Assembly (NCBI GenBank): GCA_037074765.1
Contig: JBAMDO010000049.1
Location: forward strand, 186,001-250,000
From: Mansonella perstans
Lineage: Eukaryota; Nematoda; Chromadorea; Rhabditida; Onchocercidae
Reading direction: 5' to 3'
Length of the DNA: 64,000 nt
Under the pieces are notes generated by a model that did not search any database, was not told the origin of the DNA, and saw only the letters and a list, made by a program, of their open reading frames with translations. Both the position numbers and the translations under genes were made by a program. Shown piece after piece: positions 12,645 through 26,815 of this stretch. Position 1 is the first letter of the stretch; each line of letters starts with the position of its first letter.

Positions 12645-14352
12645 AGTTGTTCGTTATGATGCAAACTTAGTTTATGGAGTCGCTCAATCAGTGAAGTCCA
12701 TGTGCCGTTACGGGTAATTCAAATCGTTCATCAACATCCGTTTGTTGCTTTATGTTTAATCTTTATTGTGCTAAAATGATCGGTTTATCCAGAATTTTAG
12801 TCACTGCTTTGATTTTTGTTCTGACATAGTTTAAATTTTGCTGTACTTTGCGAATGTTAATTTGTTTTGCTGTTATTTTTTTTTAAACCTTCCAGCTTAG
12901 TTCGTAAGGTCACTTCTGCTGGAAATTTATACATCTACCAAGTTTAATCAGTTCAAAGAATTCTAGAATATTTGCGCGAGGAGAAAATACTTTACTATTC
13001 CTGGATTTCGGGGTAGCTTTACCGTTGAAGTCAGGAGTTTCTTTAGGCATAAAATTACACTCTAGGGAAATTCTATATTTTAAAGTCCATTACAGTTCAC
13101 TGTGGTTTTCCTAGAAATTTGTAACAAAGTTATGCGAAATGATTACGATTGCACTACCGAAGTCGTCAAGTTCTGGACATAACTACGATGTCTTCTTCTT
13201 CGTATAATTATTTTAGATTTTAAAATTCTGGGAACATAGAAATCTCACAGGACAGATTTTACATTTATATTTACATTTGTCCTTCCAACTTTTTTGTTGT
13301 ATGGCGCCTGACTGAATTTTTTGCCATGAATTTCAAATCTATCATGGAATATTTTTTGAAATATTTGTGAGGATGGATTCCATATCCACCGTGAAATATT
13401 TTTCAGAATGTTTGGAATGTTTTTTACTTTTTGAAATGTCATGTTTCAGTAGTTGTCCAGCTTTCTTATTTTTTCATTCAGATATGCACATTTTGCTTGA
13501 CTTTCTATCTGCTATTCCTTTTATTCTGATAATTGATCGCCTTCTTCATAGTTTGCAACCGTTGTATAATGATTGTTCCATCCTGTTTCTTTTAATGAAG
13601 ATACTCAGTTTCAAATATTCTCTAAACTATTTATCACAAAATATGAGCGTACTAATTGAGAAAAATGAGCAGTCCAAACAAGTACCCAATTGAAATCTAT
13701 CTACTTGAAATTTGTCTTTGAGGCAAACACATCTAATCCTTGCTATGGAGTGCTAGGAGGAATTCCTATAAGTTTTTTTTTTCTTTTTTTAAATTTGGCG
13801 CTATTTATAGCAGACTTGACGATTTGAAATATCAATAACCTTATGCTTCAAAAAGCGAAAATTCCGCATTCTATTTTTTTCACCGCAGTAAGTACAAACC
13901 AGGACAATGTGTCATACTGATCAGCGCATTTAATTTGGTTCCTTACATCAAATATATCACAGAAGTAAATTCAATCGTATATAAATCAGAATCCGATTTC
14001 AGAATTGAAAAATGACGCGATGATACGAACAGATATAACAAACACTTGATTAATAATCTATTATTTTTGGTACAAAAAAAAGGAGAATATAGTCTCAACA
14101 ATTTCTAATATTTAAGATATTAGTACGCAGAAAATAGCAGTTAAACGCTGTTTGAGCAACCAATAACAGAAAAATTTTTAATGTAGGAACGTACAATTTT
14201 CGGTGAATGCAGTGAATAATATTGTTGACTGAAATATTCTGTACAGCTACGTCTCAAAATGTTCGATTATTATCTCTTCATGAAAACGAACAGTTTTCCA
14301 GAAGATTTTGTAGAATTGCTATAAGATATAGGAAATAAATTAGAAAATATAT
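12645..14352. other. Convergent intergenic region
   Basis: This spacer lies between the stop of STPR-like copy B (plus) and the stop of riok-3 (minus), so it holds both 3' UTRs and terminators. I see no coding exon. The 108-residue frame at 13367-13693 is leucine/phenylalanine-rich, has no recognisable domain and is probably chance. The palindrome-like stretch around 13340-13400 (tcatggaatatttttt / gtgaaatatttttca) is low complexity. Confidence 0.5.
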
Positions 14353-17300
14353 TTAATTGTATAGCTCTGCTGGGTCATTACCTGTCCCTGCGATTTCAGC
14401 ATCATACAAACGCAACTCCATGTCAGCTGGATTTGCTTTATCGCAGCGTAATTGAACACTGCGATTATCTTTTTCAAAATTTTCAACCTGGAAAATAAAA
14501 CCAATTTTTATTCTTAAGTATCATTTATTATTAAATGGACAGTTTGAGAGCTTCTATCAACAGTATTCACTAAAAACTCAAAATTAATTCATATCCAGCT
14601 ATTGATAACATATGTGGTCAAGCCTTCTAATTTAATGAATAACGACATAAAATGCTCTTATGTGACTCCACAACTTTCTCGATCATCTCCGGAATTTTAA
14701 GAAAAATGATCAACTCTTATCTTATTCTTGCGTGAAATTTAATAACTTAAAACAAATAGAAGAAATGCTGAACAAAATGGATTCCAAGCACAAAATAACC
14801 TGCACTGTGAGATTTTTTTCTGGATCCATATTTAGACCAGTAATTTCGTTAAAAAGTTCAGTTGCTGATGGCAAGTTCTTTGTACCCAATTTTGCAAAAA
14901 ATTCTAAAATATTGTCGATATCACGCAACAAAAAAAACAAAGCTCGAGGATGTGAAATATCCATAGCCTGTAACAATTTTTTGGAAATCAGAACATGCTT
15001 ATACAATTTTTACCTTTCTGTTTCTTATAGAGGTTTTGTTTTCCTGAAAGATTTATTGATAAAATTCGAAAAAAATTTTTGTAATATTAAAATTCTATTG
15101 AAGTTTACATTATATATTGTAAAACAGTTACCAGTTGCTACGCAAAAAAATGTTATTTATAGTTTGGCTTGATACATATAATTTATCAAAATTACTTTAA
15201 ATTTATTTCACAATATAAGCGATAAATTACCTGCGATACATCGATAATGTAAACATCATTTTCATGATAAAGAATATTAAACTCGCTGAGATCACCATGC
15301 ACAAGGTTGCAATCCGTAAACATTTTAATTACTGCCTGAAATATTGTCCGTAATCATTTCTTTACTGTTAACATTCTTCTTTGAATCGAATGAAACTATC
15401 TTCAATGACTTCAAAAAAGTAGTGAAGGAATAATTACAGTTGGGTTGCAAAAAATCTATTTCGTTTTCATTATTACACAAACCGATAAATATGAGAGAAA
15501 GAAAATAAAAAAGTTCCAATTCTTCAATAGTTTATTCGTAACTTGGGTAATTTAAGCAAAAAATGAGAAAAACTTGAATAAGACGAACCGCTTTCACTTG
15601 CAAAAATGTATCATAGATAATTTCCTGATCGGTCCATTCGATATCCTTCAATTTGCGAGCTGCAATACCGTTAGAGCCAATGAAGGTCATGATCATAATA
15701 TGCCTTCTGAGACGGACTGGTTTCGGACATTTCACACCACCTCGTACCATTCTTAAAAATTACCATTTTTGAAAACTATACGATCTCGATTTGATTAAAA
15801 TTTTAAAAGACCAGATTTTGAACTTTTATAATAACTCTTTTCCGGTGAAAAGTATGCGTCCAACATTTATTTCAATTACGTTGAAACTAAAGTCAAGTCT
15901 TTGAAACTCTAAAACAGGATTTAAACAAGTAAATTTTATTATATTTATACTTCTTATCTTCATCTTACAAAACCGATTAAACAAATAAGATCAAAGAGTA
16001 ACAGTGCTTGAGAAAATACTTTTTTGCCTTTAATTTTTTCTGTGCTACTTTTCGTAACTATTTCATATAATCACTTATTTTTCGACTGGAAATCTACGAC
16101 AAAAACTCGATCAAATTTTCTATGAGAAATTACTTCATCTCTTCAAAAAAAAATTTGATTCCCTGCACCTATATTATTTGTTTTTTTTAAAACATTATCA
16201 CCTATCAGATTCTCGCCAGCTTGTGTTACTCTATCTCTGCGTTCTTAAAAATCAAAAGAAAACTGCAGAATAGATAACATCGAACATTTCCGACTATTTC
16301 GTACGCAAATGAACATTAATGCATTGTTTCCTCTAACATAACTTGTTGCAATAAAAACATATCCATCTCTATATCTGTAAGTCAGAAAAGTTTAATTAAT
16401 TTGCAAGCTTTATGCAATTAATCAGAATGACTGCATGAAACATACCGATTCAAATTTGCATACTCCTTCTCGGCCCAAATCCGCAATACTCGTCGTGGAT
16501 TTTTGAAACGATAATCGTCTTGGACATATTCTGATCTGTTCTTGAACTCCGACAACGTCATTTTATAGACTTTTAAAGCACAATGCCTTTCTTCCAAAAG
16601 TCGCATTCCATCGGCATGTGCCACTGCATGCAAAACTATCGATTCCTGTATTCCGACGTGATTTTTAAATTAAATTCTCCAAAAATATAATAATGATGAC
16701 AATAAAATTTTTTCTCCAAAAAAAGTGTAGGAAAATTTTGATGTAGCTTATCCTAAACATATTATTCATAATAAACAAAGCAAAGTATATGAAATGGCTA
16801 TAGCAGTCTCCTGTCTGCGACAAAGCCATCAATCATTAAAAAATTGCGGTAATGAGCGAAATCAAAAAGATGTATGTGTCGTGAAACGTTTAATAGATTC
16901 ATTTATAATTTTCGAATATAGTCAATTTTTTCTTTCTTTGAGGAATACAACTAATTTTTAATTTCTTCATATGCTACAGCAATTGCCTTTTCGCTTCATA
17001 ACATCAATATTATTCTATGTTGTAACTTTCTAGAAATCTAAAGACAGAGAATCTAATTTTACTTTATCCATGCTTAATGTTTGCAAAAATTCATTTACTC
17101 CAATTTTCAACTCATTCCGGCACGTACTGAATTTATTACAAGTACTTCTATCCATTATACCCAATATTTTAACAACTTCAGGAAGTCAGATATCAGAAAG
17201 TTGGGATGTACAGAGATCCGAGAAATTTTTAAGTCCTAAAACCTATGAAAACTTAAAGAAAAAGCATGTAATAGATGGCCATAATAGAGGCATGTAGTTT

Positions 17301-19234
17301 TTTTGCATAATTTGATAATCTACAGCTATTATGTGCAATAAAATAAGCAAAAGTGGAGGCAGGAAGAAAGGGATAGAGAGAGGAGATCTATATTTTAGGA
17401 TGTAACATCCGCTGAGAAAATCTGAATAGCTGTAACTAAGAAAACTATAACAGTCCATGTCTTAAGTCTTCTCCTACCATGGACTTTCACGCTTTTTAGC
17501 ATAGCTCCTTTTTGCTCTATAAAATTTTACCTTGCCCGTTGCAACAACATTTTCGATCACATCGAAAAGACCAGCAGTGATAAATCTGTATATTATTAAG
17601 CGCGTGACTTTGTCCATGCTTAACTCATGTGTTGCTTTTTCCTCCTTATCCTAAAAAAGAATTAAATCAAAACAAAATTTCACAGAAAACTCGATTGTGC
17701 ATATTTCTACTTTTTCTCAACAGTCTCAAAATCTTTAACTTTAGAAACAAAACACATTTTTCAATTTACCTTTACACGAGCATACCTCCTCTGATCAGCT
17801 TTGCTATAATTTCGCAGTTTGTTGTAAACTCCGTTACTCAGCTTTTCACCGACTACATCACCAGTGTGAATATCAATAGGAAGCTATAAAGAATGGTAAA
17901 GGTATGATCAACCAAGCGTCAACATTGAATGTTGTAATGAATTTAAATAAAATGATGCAAATATACTTCACAAGTGATGCTTATTATACTACATCTTAAT
18001 TTAATATGAACTAACGTGCATCACTCTCTCAGAATTACGTCTCTCAGCGATTTCTTTATCATGTTTCGTAATTAAATTTCCCGAAGTATCACGCATATAA
18101 CCACTCGGTGGAAACTCATTTTTTGACTTTGCTGAAATTCTCCATTTTTAAAATTTCTGCTTGAAAATATACAATTATAAATCATAAGCTACATAATTAT
18201 AAGTGTTCGTAAATCTTTGCCATATCAATTTTTAATTAATAACAGCTCTTAAAGAAGTAAGAGTACATAATAAGTAGAATACGTAAAGTAGAGTATGCAA
18301 AAATCGTACTCTTACTTATGGAAAATTCTACAGTTGTAATTCCTTACAGAAATAGTATAAACTAACATACAATAAAGGAGATCAATAGCAATTTCTCGCA
18401 AATCATCGTCCTCACTCAGTTCCTCCTCCAAATCATAATCACTATCGTAAGAAGGATGGTAACGTTCAAAACCGAATTCAACTGCAATACTGAACATTTC
18501 GAAAAAAATCCAACAATTATCTAACGAATTGAAAATAATATTTGTAATACAAAAACCAACTTTTTGTTCTGACTTCTTTTTTTTCTGTTGATTTCAAACC
18601 CATTTCATATTCTCGATCAAATTCTTCCTGCAGCTTTTTGGCAAGTTCTAGATCATTTTTACATTCAGCCAATTCACTAGTCCTCAAACCATATTGTGCT
18701 ATAGATGGATCGATACCATTTCCATTTTCTTCCTTTTTAACACATTTGTTTTACATAGTAAAACGTTCACTCAAAAATCAACTATTTCATACACACAAAA
18801 GATACTGGGCAAAAAAAAATGCAATTAATCTTTTTAATAAAAGTTTATTTTCAATTTATTTTTCTTTTTTATTCACTTCCAACAAAAAAAAAGCATCACA
18901 CATTTTTTTTCACAAAACTTTTTTTTTTCTCTAGTTTTAATGGAAAAGGAATGTTAAGTATTATTTAGGCTACTTCTGTTCCAAGAAGTTTTTAGTACAT
19001 TAATTAACAAAGTAAACTTTAAAAAGTAAAGTATAATGAAGTGTAAAAGTAAAATTTAAAGTATGTTCTATGAATAAGCATCCATATACTGGACGGAAAT
19101 CGGACGGAATGATAAACCTGAAGTTGTTCCGCCAATTCTTCGCTCATTATTTCAGCAAATGACATTATTGGTTCCACTTCTTCACTTTTCTTTCCACACC
19201 ATGTCGACTCCTTCACTTTCAAACCAGACGACAT
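14353..19234 (-). CDS. riok-3: Serine/threonine-protein kinase RIO3
   Basis: Atypical protein kinase of the RIO3 family, known for cytoplasmic 40S ribosomal subunit maturation. Exons in coding order: 19234-19118, 18732-18557, 18489-18371, 18131-18016, 17883-17770, 17650-17531, 16645-16446, 15751-15598, 15335-15231, 14967-14800, 14487-14353; all GT-AG, 507 residues, close to the human protein (519). N-terminal [16 protein letters not shown] and [17 protein letters not shown] match the RIOK3 leader that distinguishes it from RIO1 and RIO2, followed by an acidic [14 protein letters not shown] region and LITKHD. The kinase has the ATP-site ATGKESIVLHA, lysine in [27 protein letters not shown], catalytic loop VHGDLSEFN and metal-binding IIDVSQ, all intact. 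The C-terminal [10 protein letters not shown] element is also present. The start is the only Met that gives the family N-terminus. It is the downstream member of a same-strand trio with emb-8 and rps-21. Confidence 0.95.
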
Positions 19235-21167
19235 GCCTCAGCACACTTAATGAAGAAGTAATAAGAAACTATTAAAACTGATATTAAAACTATTCAAACT
19301 TTAATTGTCCAATCCATGCAGTGTGCCAATTTAAAACTAAAAACAAAACGTACGAAACTGGCCTCAAAAGGTTCCATAGGTCATAAAACTTCACGTCGTA
19401 TGGGAATTTTCACAAAAAATACATTCCATATGCTAAACTCCATATGTGGATATCATGACCTTAGTAATGATCTAAGAATGTGCTAGCCTAAGGTTAATGA
19501 AAACCAATGTTATAGCCCAGTGTTGATGATATTTACTAATCTAGGTAGATGGATACATCATGACCTAGCAATGATCTGATATTAATAATAGGTTACGGAT
19601 AAAGAAATGATAAGGAGATAGGGATAAGGAAAGCAGAAAACTGCAGTAAACATGTTTACTAGTAAAATATTGTTTAGTTTTGCTAATCGAAATTTACCAC
19701 CGACAAGTGAGCATAGGAGAAGAGATGGTGGAGATGGAATATTAGCAGAGAAAACATGCGAAATTTTGGAAAAAAAAAAATTTCACATTAAGAAATTATT
19801 TTCGGCATAGATCAAATATTTTTGAACTTTTTTCGATACAGGTTGGATATTTTTGAACTTTTATTACTTTCTACTGTAATTTTTTGTAGTAATGGTCTTG
19901 TAATGGAAAGTGATAGGATGCGCGTACAATTACTTTTTATTTTTTACTGTTGCTACATCCATCAGAGCTTTTTTTTTTTTTTTTTCACTCTAACAATTTA
20001 TACAATCAGGCTAATCGTTAAATTAATGCGAATTGTTTCAATGAAAACCATAAAAATTGAATATAATTGAGAATCTAAAAATCAATCATTAATCAGAGAA
20101 AATATGCATAAATGACCATTAAATGACCATCGCATACTTTAAATGACCAAGCGATCAGTCTATGCTTTCGGCACGTTGCAACCTTCTCACGTCAATTTAT
20201 TCCTTCAGCATATTGCAATCTTTTCACGAAGCAAGAATTTTAAAGCATTTTTTCCTTTAAGAATCTTCTTAAAAGTGTCACAACCTTAAAAATTTTCAAA
20301 ACATTAAATTCAAAAATTTAATATTTTTATAAACACTCAAAAATGAGAAAACGTAAAGGTATATTGCTGAAAGGGAGATATGATGGAATCGTACCATTTA
20401 AGGTGAGGCAGGAAATGAAGAATTCAATTAGGAAGACAATATCGGAAATTAAAAGGTCAAAAATATTGCTGGTTTTAACCAACATAAACACATCAGGTTA
20501 TATTTATTATTGGCTTTAATATTTTTATAAATACTGAATGAGAATGAGAAAAGGCAAAAGTTACAAGAACAAAATTTGTGTGGAATTTTGTTCTGGATAC
20601 TGTTGGACTGATTTGCTTTGGAAACATTTCTTTTATGATACAAACCGCAAGGTAAGCAATACCATAAGCGATCCATTCGAAAGCATTTTGGACTATCAAA
20701 AGGATGACCACTGGTTCTCTGCTATGTGCGGCATCTAAATACAAACAAATCATATAAATAACCGCTGAAATATAGAGCGAATGTGATTTGTTTGCTAATA
20801 GAAAACAGGTGGGAAGTTAACATAACCTGAATTCATATCTAGTTGCTCTTTTAATTTCAATATTCATTATTGAAATCTTAACATATATGTATTTCTGCAT
20901 GCAAGATTCTGCTTCAGTGTTGCAATTAGGAAGATTTCATGTACTCCGATGACAATTGACTTCTTGAATGAAAATTCATTGAAGAAAATTATTTCCTTCC
21001 AAATTACTAAAGTTATTGAACTACTCTAAAATCGAAAATCTTCGCAGATAAGATTTCTTTATAATGGTATGTGATATTTGTAAACAGTTAAAAAACAGCG
21101 AATGACTGAATGATAATGGATGTACATAATAATGAACATCGCAGTTTTGCATAAATTCAAAGACCTG
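19235..21167. other. Spacer between riok-3 and emb-8
   Basis: This holds the riok-3 5' region and emb-8 3' region. No exon is supported; frames at 19822-20070 and 20449-20753 lack splice logic and family motifs. Two imperfect direct repeats are visible: a cat(g)acct-agtaatgatct segment near 19455 and again near 19556, and aatatttttataaacact at 20320-20337 with a near copy at 20518-20535, both followed by aatgagaaaa-type sequence. A T-run sits at about 19970-19985. Confidence 0.5.
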
Positions 21168-24100
21168 TCAAGACCAAACATCCGTTTGGTAATATCGTTT
21201 CCGCTCCAAATCCTTTTGAAATTTCTGCGCTTCAATTTCGGTTTTCCCGCCAATCTCCATGAATATCCGTATGAATGTATTTTGCACATCACGTGCCATA
21301 TTCCGTGCATCACTAAAATAGCATGAAAGGTCAAAAACTGCCTCGTAACACATAAAAAAAGTAAGGTAAGCAGGAACTTTGAGAGTGTTACAAGCAAGTT
21401 CAAGTTTGCAAATATGACAATCAAAAATCAACTGAACCATACCCACACACACAAATATTTGCACCATTTTCAACAGCTTTCCATATTACTTCGCGATTTT
21501 CCCAAATTTTATCTTGCACGTAAATCTAAAGTAATCATTTATTATTACGAAAGCTGCTATTATGGTTATCGATTTAAAGTAATTTTGAGTATTTTAAAAA
21601 ATTACTGGTATTCTATAAATGAACATATACTTGCTTTCTTTGCGGTAACTCTGGAAAAAGCAATGTGTAATTCAGAAAGTACACCATCTTCAGTGAACTT
21701 CTTTAGCTCTTCTTCATAAATGTAATCATGTTCCGGATGTCGACAACCGTAATATAATATCATTGGCCCAATGTCTTGGCCTAAACGACATAAGATAATA
21801 GCCGAATAAATCAGAGGTTGCTTCATTGCTAACTTCATTGCCAGCTAAACTTAAACAGACTTTTACAAACCCACCGACATATTCTCAGCAAGAAGTTTTA
21901 GAAATTAATCAGTTTTACATAGGGATCCATACCTTGTTTTTTTTGCCAACTCCGCTCTTGAAGAAAACCTCTAAATGGAGCAAAACCTGTCCCAGGACCT
22001 ATCATGATAACTGGTATTTTCGATCGATGTGGTAGTCGCATTGTTGATTTTCTCACGAATATCGGTACTTTGGAGCCTTCACTCTTCAATAAAAACTATT
22101 GATGAATAAAAATAATTCCGTCGAAGTTTCCGGGAAAATGTATGGAAGCATATGAAATGGAAAAGATCTGATAAATAAAAGAAAGAATAACAATTAAATA
22201 TCAGTATCCAATAAGATCAAACGATCAAAAAAATTTCAGTGATTCGTTTCTGGAAACTGGAAATAATAGAAAGCCATAGATCAACAATTATCTATAAAAC
22301 TTTTACAAAAGTGAAGAAAATAACTTTTTGAAGAAGAAAATTGCTGCAAACTCCTTTAATTAGTCGATCGCCGATCATATATCTTGTTACGATAACTGTT
22401 ATAGCCAATGAGTCACAACTATATTTTGATGATGATGATATGCTGTAATAACGTGGCTGCAACACATGTTGTATAACTATTAAGCCAAAGTCGTCATATA
22501 AGCGAATGACAATATCTAAAAACAAAAACATACTAATATACCAACATTTTAATGACCGCAATGCTTTCTTATGCTAATAAATTATTTAAAGGGAAACTGA
22601 GCTAAAAGTACCTGAAGATGAGGCAACAATTCAAGAACATAATCAACTGGAGGTTTACACGTCGGGAAAGCACGAAGAACATCAATGATAGAACGCCTTT
22701 CTTTTTGAATATAATTCCCATATTCTTTCTGCAAATATGAAGCCTTATTTTCTAACGGAAATTTTCGGAAATACGAGAAAACTTCATAAAATGACCCAGA
22801 AGAAACTAATTCCATTTCTTTTTAAAAACTTACCAAACCCTGATCATTTGCCGTGCTTAACAATAAAAGACGTTCTTTCTCATTTTCATCACTTGTGAAA
22901 GAAGCTAACGCTTTCACAACATTAGATTTAACTGGTGCACAGATATCAACGTAGTAAGTGAATGCGGTTCTTATTGTACATGGACATGGGAATGGATTCT
23001 TTTTCAGGTTTTCCTCTAAAAAGCACTACTATAGAAGGAATTATTCAATGGTATTAAATCAAAATCTCGAATTATACAAATAAATTTACAGCAGTAATTA
23101 ATACCATCAAGATTAATTAGACTGAAACGCAGATCCATATCAGCGTCAAGCAGTCGTCCCAATTCCTCCACCGAGTTCGGATCATTTGCTGGGAGAACGC
23201 CTAAGTGATCACCCACTTCATACCTAAAAGCTTTTTTTGTATTCTTAATTAACAGCTCAAAACTTGTCAAAAATGAAGCAGCTTTAAAAATCCAAAGATG
23301 AGCAAAATCCGAATAGTTAACCTCATCTTAGCTTCATTGATGGCAAATTCGATATGACGACAACTTCTCTCACTTCTTATACCGTGTAGCTCACGATTAA
23401 TACTAACAGTAGCGATAAATGGATTCTTCTGATTGAAGGGCCTGAAAATCGAAAATCATCGTGCAATAATCAAAAATGAAACTTTGGTGTCCTCAAAAAT
23501 CTTTTAAACTTCAAAAACAATAGGAAAAACTGACGGTCTTTGTTTTTCAAATGATCCCAGTCGACCATATTCTCCTGTAAATAATTTAACCGAGCAATCT
23601 TTCACAATTTCAAAGCGATACTGCCGTAGTGAACCTGTTTCAGCAATTTCCCAGCCAAAAATATTTGTTACAGCAGACCAAAAGCCTTCTCGCCACCTAA
23701 AGATGCAAGTTTTGATTTTTGAAGAGTAAACTGAAACGCTTTAAAAGTTATTCTCAAGATAAATTATAGTACATGATTTCGAAATAAATAAAATATTTCA
23801 AGAGATAAATAAAAAGAAAAATCAACGAAACAAACACAAATTAAGAAAACCACGACAAAAATCTTAAAATTTGAGGACATAATATCAGACCTCATAAAAT
23901 CCTCCTCCAGGTTTCCGTCATCATCACCGAGACCAAGGTTGTAAATACGTGTAGCACCAAATTCTTCCATTCGTCGATTGAAATATTTCGCTATTTCATT
24001 GAAATGTCCATATGTTTTATTACCTAAGCCAAAAACCTGAAAATTCCATTCCCAAAACAATCTCCCACTACTGCTTATGCTAACCACCCCAGCGTTGCAT

Positions 24101-25212
24101 GTTAACATTAGTTGTTAAGTAAATAACTAGACTGAAATAGCTTTTCTAATTCGGGCCAGCTCAGCTCTATCCAAGAAGCAAATAACTAACTGCAAAATTA
24201 ACGCCTATCAAATTGAGGTCCGTATTCAAAATATGTTGATAGAATTCCTGCGCGTTATCTGTTGGATCGCCTTCACCGTACGTTGCCATAAATAATATTA
24301 GAAGAACACCAGAAATTTCCTTGATTTTTTCAAAATCTTCAATATCCATTTCCTCTGGATCAAGTACAAGAGCCTGAAAACTTCCATAATTCATACTGAC
24401 ATATTTTGTAGAATAATATTATAAAATGGATTAGCAAGTGAAATTAAAAACTGAAAAGCATAATTATTCAACACCTTTTTCATTTCTTACATCACACTCA
24501 TCGAATTTAAATTCTAACAAAAATCAGCTTTATTAAGGAAGAGATTTTTATCAGAAAACAAACCTTTTGACCGTAATTCTGAACATCCTTAGAAAAACGA
24601 CCTGCTAATTCCTCAGCAGTTCCTGTTTGTGAACCATAAATTATTAAGACCTGCAAAAATTGATTTTTAATAGCCTGAATAATTAATAAATGAATGGAAG
24701 ACGGTAAAAAAGGAAAAAGATAAGAAATTCCGGAAAATTTCTTGAGGAACTCGAATTCCGAGATAAATTCCATTAATTTAATCTATACAGTGAATATTAT
24801 AGAGCAATATTATAAACGGGATCAACATGAGCAAAAATTTTAAAAAGAGTGAAAAAAAAAAATTAAAAATTGAAAAGCTCAATAATTTGACACTTTTCAC
24901 TCCATTCATTAAATTCAAAATAGTCTCAGGTAAAGTCAACTTCATCCAAAAGAAAAAAATAAAAAAAACGGTGACCTTTCGTTCTTCCGATTTCATACGC
25001 GTAACAAATGAAATTTGCCGGTCAATTGAACTTTCGGAAGAAGTATAGGAAGGTAAAACGGTCGATGCAAACTTATTTCTGGTTTTTTCGATCCATAATT
25101 TCCAGGAATAATAGAATGTTGTAAGCAATATAATGATTAAAACAACCAAATCAGTTACGTCTAACCGTATACGCAACCATTCCATAAATGTCATCGTTAT
25201 CACAGTTTTCAT
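21168..25212 (-). CDS. emb-8: NADPH-cytochrome P450 reductase
   Basis: Diflavin reductase that moves electrons from NADPH through FAD and FMN to ER P450s; emb-8 is the C. elegans orthologue name. Exons in coding order: 25212-24976, 24650-24564, 24373-24191, 24036-23891, 23696-23535, 23441-23322, 23223-23105, 23015-22834, 22728-22612, 22456-22325, 22095-21933, 21780-21635, 21525-21443, 21312-21168; 673 residues, against about 680 in human. An N-terminal membrane anchor at about residues 23-40 is followed by FMN motifs [37 protein letters not shown] and [14 protein letters not shown]. Then come the connecting domain, FAD motif [14 protein letters not shown] motifs [21 protein letters not shown] and [15 protein letters not shown], and the conserved C-terminal DVWS with its aromatic cap. 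The FAD motif usually GVATNWL reads GVCSNFL here. The intron 21634-21526 must use a GC donor (GCAAGT). Complete and apparently functional. Confidence 0.96.
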
Positions 25213-26248
25213 TTGACTTTTTTTAGCAGCATGCTTCTATTAACACTATTAAATTTGCTAAATCTAAAATTGAAATTATGATCAGTTAAGAAATTCATTT
25301 GTAAATTACTTCACGTAAAGCACGAAAAGCTAAGTATAATGATGTACGTAAGCTAGAAAAAAGAAACTTTTGATCACTGACCCAAAATATTTAAATTCAT
25401 CATACTCTCTTTTCATTTAATTCTATATTAAAGATAACAAAATATCTCTTTTTGCTAAAAAATCAAAGTGACAAAAGAATAATAGGAAATGTTGTGAATT
25501 GCAATACAAATTAGTATTGGTACATCAGTATTTTTTCATTTCTTATCACCCTCTTATCAACAATAATATAATTTTTATAAAATTTCATTGATAAAAAAGC
25601 CATCTAAAGAGAATTTCTCAAATGAATCATTTATCTTAATCAATATTAATTAAACTATTTTAATATTTCTACAAGCATCAGAGTACATACATTTCGTTAT
25701 ATCAGTTAAATTATGATAAAGTCTTTCAATTTATATACTTTTAACACTAATCAATAACTGATAAATTACTTGGATTGGATTTGAAGAAAATTATTTATTA
25801 AAATTTGGAATTTTTAAAGCTTCAAAAAAAAAAAAAAAAAGAAAAAAAAAGAACGAGATACTAAAATGAATGGATAGCTGCAGGGTATGAAAGGTATGCA
25901 CTTGTAAATTTAATATTTGTTGACTATTTAAAACCAGTTTCTTTTACCAAAATTAGACAGCACTATTTCTGCTCGTATCACACTCTGTTCACCTGTTAAG
26001 TAACAATTCAGCAAAAATTCAATATTTCTATCAATTTTTTTTTTTTTTTTTTTCCCATTTTGGAAAAATAGCAAATTCAACTGAATAAGCAATACATAAA
26101 GCATGAAGTGAAATAATAATAACAATTAACTACAATAATTCTTCCATTCATTATTGCTTAATTTCATGAAAAATATTTATTTTAAATTATTGAACTTTTT
26201 TTTTTATCATAAATGATGATACAGTTAATGTAAAATGAATGTTAGGTC

Positions 26249-26392
26249 ATGTTACCAGGAAAGGTCATAGGAAAGGTAAGTGATGCTTCAACTCTTGATG
26301 CAATCAACAAAAATGTTCGGATCATGAAAGAACTTCACCAGTTAACTTCAACAAATGAAATGTTTATCACTTTTCAGTGGCTTCAACACTAA
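26249..26392 (+). CDS. Candidate 47-residue small protein, unknown
   Basis: An ATG-to-TAA frame on the strand opposite rps-21 and emb-8. The peptide (starting MLPGKVIGKVSDAST and ending ITFQWLQH) has a balanced composition unlike most chance frames in this AT-rich DNA. An AATAAA hexamer lies at 26398-26403, six bases after the stop. The bases just before ATG read gttag|GTC, a possible acceptor. An internal GTAAGT at 26276 could instead be a splice donor, making only the first nine codons real. No family is recognised, and chance cannot be excluded. Confidence 0.25.
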   Translation: MLPGKVIGKVSDASTLDAINKNVRIMKELHQLTSTNEMFITFQWLQH

Positions 26393-26815
26393 CAGTAAAT
26401 AAAAAATGAAATTTAGATCAAAATATCAGTGATTTCCCTTCTGATTGAATACAGATCAACTCATGCTATAGCAGTATTTGAACATTTCCTATTTCATGCT
26501 TAATATTGGTAAACTTAAATGAGTAGCCAAATTAGATGAGCATAACATGTAAAACTATCTATTATGTATACTATAGCATCACATTTTTTTTAATCGACTT
26601 GTTAAGAACAAAACATCCACGCGTAATTCAGAAACAACAAGTTTTATTACGTAATTCAGAAACAAAAATATTGACCCGCTTCTCCTTCAAATATAATGTC
26701 CACAGAGATAGTGCTATTGTTCAGAAACGCTCAGAATAACCTAAAAAATTTGAATTCTCTAGCGTTCATCGCCGATTTTTCATATATAATGCACCTCAAC
26801 AGAAACAAAGAATGA

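Noticed and set aside
14732..15172. 146-codon plus-strand frame
   Set aside because: It lies antisense to riok-3 exon 10 and its introns; the minus-strand kinase reading is clearly real.
22582..22833. Continuous minus-strand frame from 22815 including [19 protein letters not shown]
   Set aside because: This part is the intron between POR exons 8 and 9; family alignment resumes exactly at [10 protein letters not shown] after the tttgcag acceptor.
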